Notes under the pieces: generated by a model
Told to the model about the DNA's origin: nothing
Databases searched by the model: none
The model's input: the letters and a program-made list of their open reading frames with translations, nothing else
Shown here: one piece after another, positions 61,651 through 64,000 of the stretch
How positions within the stretch are numbered: the stretch's first letter is position 1
Layout of the letters: each line of letters opens with the position of its first letter
Position numbers and translations under genes: made by a program
From: PGYR01 sp034670025
GTDB lineage: Bacteria; Bacteroidota; Ignavibacteria; Kapaibacteriales; UBA2268
Reading direction: 5' to 3'
DNA: 64,000 bases
NCBI GenBank assembly: GCA_034670025.1
Contig: JAXMOE010000002.1
Location: 186,001-250,000, forward strand

Positions 61651-62408
61651 AGTATATCGTAACCATATTGCTATTCGTCAGTTCGTCGGTTGTTTTCTCG
61701 CAAGGGTTCGACTGGCAAGTGAGCTCACGTACACCTTATCAGATTACTGATACTTATATCGGTGCAGTAGCCAGCTATTCTTTGGCTTATCATTCGGGTA
61801 ATTTCCCATTCTTGGAAGAGGATGTTATTTGTTGTACTTATGAGTCGGGCATTGGGTCGGACTTTCAGCTCGGAATCACTTCTGAGTATTGGCATGAGCC
61901 AGATATGGCTTTTTCTGTTGGATTACTTTACAGCATAGTCAACTCTAACTTTTATACAGAAACCACAGTGATAAAGAAAACAAACCCTGGGCTTCCTGGG
62001 TTCAATTGGACAACGGCTTACGAAAGTGATATATCACTGAGTTATGTGTCGCTTGATTTGGGTGTAAAAAACAGGATATATGAGAAACTGAATCTGAAAG
62101 CTGGTGTAGATCTGAATTTCAATATTGGCAGTTCCGAAACTCACAAAAACTCGGTGATTACTCCGAGTAATATTCCTTTTTCTGATGGAACTTTTGAAAA
62201 AGAGCTTTCGGACGGAAGAATAAAAGAACTATCAGCTATGGTGCTTGGAGTTAGTATCGGTGCCAGCTACGACATCAACTTAGGCATAGAACGCTATGGC
62301 GAAATGTCATTTCTCACTCGATACACTGTCAATAGTTTATTGGCCGAAAACAGCTGGCGAAATATACAAGCAAAGCTGGTTCTCAAAGCATTTCTGGGTA
62401 TTAGATAA
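61647..62408 (+). CDS. Outer-membrane beta-barrel protein
   Basis: 253 residues with signal peptide 1-18 (MKYIVTILLFVSSSVVFS). Long alternating strands ('MAFSVGLLYSIVNSNFY', 'DISLSYVSLDLGVKNRI', 'LKAGVDLNFNIG', 'VSIGASYDINLG') fit a small PorT/OmpX-type barrel. Coupled by ATGA overlap to the T9SS protein, so it may anchor or assist it (inference). The last eight bases overlap the convergent carboxypeptidase gene. Confidence 0.7.
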   Translation: MKYIVTILLFVSSSVVFSQGFDWQVSSRTPYQITDTYIGAVASYSLAYHSGNFPFLEEDVICCTYESGIGSDFQLGITSEYWHEPDMAFSVGLLYSIVNSNFYTETTVIKKTNPGLPGFNWTTAYESDISLSYVSLDLGVKNRIYEKLNLKAGVDLNFNIGSSETHKNSVITPSNIPFSDGTFEKELSDGRIKELSAMVLGVSIGASYDINLGIERYGEMSFLTRYTVNSLLAENSWRNIQAKLVLKAFLGIR

Positions 62409-63444
62409 CTGCTGATTCTAATATTTTTAAGCTGCCTTTTTCTGAATCTATTTCTGCCGAGAGTCCAATTGGTATTGTAAACTGTGTAGAAGTATGACCA
62501 ATCAATAGACCGTAGAATACCGGGTATTTGTAAGCCGAAAAAATATAGTTATATACTTCTAACTCGCTTCTGTCCCAAGTGGATTGGCTACTACCCGAAG
62601 AGCAATCATTACACTTTCCTATTACTACTCCTGCCAAATCATCCAACATTCCTGCTAATCGCATTTGTGTAAGCATTCTTTCTAATCTGTAGGGAGCTTC
62701 GCCAACATCCTCAATAAATAATATTTTTTTATTGGTTTCTATCTGATATTCTGTTCCTATGAGTGATGAAATTAGTGACAAATTTCCACCAACTAATCTA
62801 CCGTTGGCTGTACCTTCATTGATCGTAATAATTGGATTCCTTTGCCTTACACCACTTGATTTCGGATTGAATATCATACCAGCGGGTGAGGTAGCCATAA
62901 TTGTCTTTTTAAAAGATTCAAATGATGGCTTGTCAAAGTTAGATAGCATAACAGGGGAGTGGAATGTTACTAATCCAGTCAATTTTTCAATTGCTGTAAT
63001 TAACGCTGTTATATCACTGTACCCAGCTATTATTTTGGGATTGATTTTAATCAGATTGTAATCGAGTTTGTCAAGTAAATCTGCCGAACCAAAGCCGCCT
63101 CTTATGCAGAAAATGGCGTTTATTGAGCTGTCAGAAAAAGCTGCATGAATTTCTTCTACTCTTGCTTCTGTACTTCTGGTTTTGTATCCATTGGGATTGT
63201 TGACGATTGCTTTAGTCATAACGCTTTGCACACCGAGTGCAGCACATATTTCTTCAGCTCTGTAAATGTCTTTTGGGTCAGTTACGTTTGAAGCAGGCGA
63301 AATTAATGCTACTTTATCACCTTTTTTCAATCTTTTTGGCTTTATTATTGTGGTATTACTACTTTGCGAGAACAAATCTTTCGAGTTATTAAGTAATAAT
63401 ACTGATGATAATGCAGATAATTTGATTAAATTTCGTCTTTTCAT
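62401..63444 (-). CDS. LD-carboxypeptidase (peptidase S66)
   Basis: 347 residues. Family S66 features: 'CIRGGFGSADLLDKLDY' and nucleophile S143 in 'IAGYSDITAL', Glu in 'LFIEDVGEAPYRLERML', and His in 'LIGHTSTQF'. These enzymes cut the L-Lys/DAP-D-Ala bond in peptidoglycan recycling or, in the microcin MccF branch, hydrolyse toxic peptides. The leader MKRRNLIKLSALSS has a twin-Arg pattern and suggests export, perhaps by Tat, unlike the cytoplasmic E. coli LdcA. Confidence 0.85.
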   Translation of the reverse strand: MKRRNLIKLSALSSVLLLNNSKDLFSQSSNTTIIKPKRLKKGDKVALISPASNVTDPKDIYRAEEICAALGVQSVMTKAIVNNPNGYKTRSTEARVEEIHAAFSDSSINAIFCIRGGFGSADLLDKLDYNLIKINPKIIAGYSDITALITAIEKLTGLVTFHSPVMLSNFDKPSFESFKKTIMATSPAGMIFNPKSSGVRQRNPIITINEGTANGRLVGGNLSLISSLIGTEYQIETNKKILFIEDVGEAPYRLERMLTQMRLAGMLDDLAGVVIGKCNDCSSGSSQSTWDRSELEVYNYIFSAYKYPVFYGLLIGHTSTQFTIPIGLSAEIDSEKGSLKILESAVI

Positions 63445-63477
63445 TGTTTATTTTAATTTTTTTAAAGTAATTGGTAC

Positions 63478-63495
63478 ATTGTAACAAAATACAAT
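63478..63495. promoter_or_regulatory. Dyad between S66 and RelA/SpoT genes
   Basis: ATTGTA-ACAAAA-TACAAT perfect 6-bp arms in the 85-bp divergent intergenic region. Could be an operator, or simply an AT-rich palindrome. Confidence 0.2.
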
Positions 63496-63529
63496 TTACA
63501 AAAAGTTGATAGATACAGATAACATATTT

Positions 63530-64000
63530 ATGTTCCAGCCGGAATACGAGGAAGATAGTCCTTTTGGAGAAGACCCAAAAGAGGACTTGAAATTCCTTTT
63601 AGCAAAGGCAGAGGAATACTTAGAAGAATTCGACAAGGAATTGATTGAGAAGGCATTTTGGTATTGTTACGATAGCCACGATGGTATGGTGCGTAAATCA
63701 GGGAAACCATTTTACACCCATCCGCTCAATGTATCAATTGTTTTGCTCGAAGAGTTTCCAATTTATGATTCGCAAACGGTGGCAGCTTGCTTGCTGCACG
63801 ATACTTTGGAAGATGTAGAAAGTGTTACTCGTGGAGGAATAACTAAGGAATTTGGTGCTGAGGTAGCCCGTATGGTCGATGGTGTTACTAAGATTAGCCA
63901 CACCGAAGTTAGTAAGACGGAGAACAAAGCTGCTTCTTATAGGAAGCTGTTTCTTGCGTTAGTCAAAGATATTAGGGTGGTTCTCATTAAGCTTGCTGAC
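63530..64000 (+). CDS. RelA/SpoT homolog (ppGpp synthetase/hydrolase), 3' truncated by window
   Basis: The frame from ATG 63530 stays open to the last base (157 codons). The encoded start 'FWYCYDSHDGMVRKSGKPFYTHPLNVS' and the HD motif in 'CLLHDTLEDV', followed by 'GVTKISHTE' and 'ASYRKLFLALVKDIRVVLIKLAD', are the N-terminal hydrolase domain of long RSH proteins. The HD pair suggests a working ppGpp hydrolase. Synthetase, TGS and ACT domains would follow outside the window. Confidence 0.9.
   Translation, partial: MFQPEYEEDSPFGEDPKEDLKFLLAKAEEYLEEFDKELIEKAFWYCYDSHDGMVRKSGKPFYTHPLNVSIVLLEEFPIYDSQTVAACLLHDTLEDVESVTRGGITKEFGAEVARMVDGVTKISHTEVSKTENKAASYRKLFLALVKDIRVVLIKLAD

Noticed and set aside
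1..64000. CRISPR arrays, tRNA or rRNA genes
   Set aside because: I found no regularly spaced repeats with spacers and no tRNA arm pattern (for example GGTTCGAATCC) in any gap between genes; reading by eye cannot exclude a missed one.
16051..64000. A polysaccharide-utilisation or SusC/SusD locus, which T9SS genomes often have
   Set aside because: No TonB-dependent receptor or SusD-like lipoprotein is present in the window.

Overview
This is an AT-rich bacterial window, gene-dense and with no tRNA, rRNA or CRISPR array that I can see. The organism is most likely a member of the Bacteroidota/FCB group. Three secreted proteins end in type IX secretion (T9SS) type-A sorting tails with 'YPNPT'-like motifs, and a fourth has a weaker tail. 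Several leaders carry TAnnTTTG-type -7 elements, the YbeY metal site has the Asp variant that I recall from Bacteroidota, and SusC/D systems are absent. The mix of T9SS, Omp85, copper nitrite reductase and DUF1573 would fit an environmental lineage such as Ignavibacteria/Kapaibacteria, but that finer placement is inference.

Layout. 1-2176: the 3' end of an Omp85 (BamA/TamA-type) barrel, then two tandem paralogous envelope proteins. 2153-4345: an MlaF-like ATPase, then a small operon with ybeY and a Smg/DUF494-like gene. 4421-11389: DoxX, a GNAT plus Orr-like racemase pair, trmH, an isolated nuoD, rsgA and recJ. 11386-15989: a large Dna2-like nuclease-helicase coupled to recJ, then yebC-ruvC. 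16051-17010: a T9SS leucine-rich-repeat protein.

17067-25100 is a nitrogen-oxide respiration island made of two tandem minus-strand operons and an upstream porin. Operon A is nirK (copper nitrite reductase fused to cytochrome c), nirV-like, SCO1/SenC and an alginate-export-type porin. Operon B is a cytochrome P460-like lipoprotein, a lipoprotein with a CX4CH heme-like motif, YceI and a DUF5777-like barrel. The genes suggest periplasmic nitrite reduction to NO, copper delivery, and handling of NO or hydroxylamine. Dyad symmetries lie upstream of both operons.

25151-31346: AlkD, a CJM1_0395-type putative metalloprotease, a six-Asp-box T9SS protein, and a biotin carrier/biotin carboxylase pair. 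31934-34258 is an accessory, strongly AT-rich three-gene operon led by a Panacea-domain (DUF4065/SocA-like) protein. Its partners are two unrecognised proteins, one ending in three transmembrane helices. It is the best candidate here for an undescribed toxin-antitoxin or defence module.

34476-38634: trhO, a hypothetical gene, msrB, a peroxiredoxin and a beta-carbonic anhydrase, with a stretch of stacked hairpin repeats between the last two. 38897-42112: a tricorn-family protease. 42260-48198: an odd three-gene operon with a 1195-residue polytopic-membrane/GMC-oxidoreductase fusion, a membrane-anchored metallophosphoesterase and a lipoprotein. 48420-51165: glycosyltransferase, MFS transporter and nuclease in an overlapping operon. 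51277-63444: a T9SS-type esterase, DUF2130, a lipoprotein, NDH-2, VOC, RidA, a YhiN-like flavoprotein, DUF1573, a T9SS/beta-barrel pair and an S66 carboxypeptidase. The window ends inside a RelA/SpoT gene (63530 onward).
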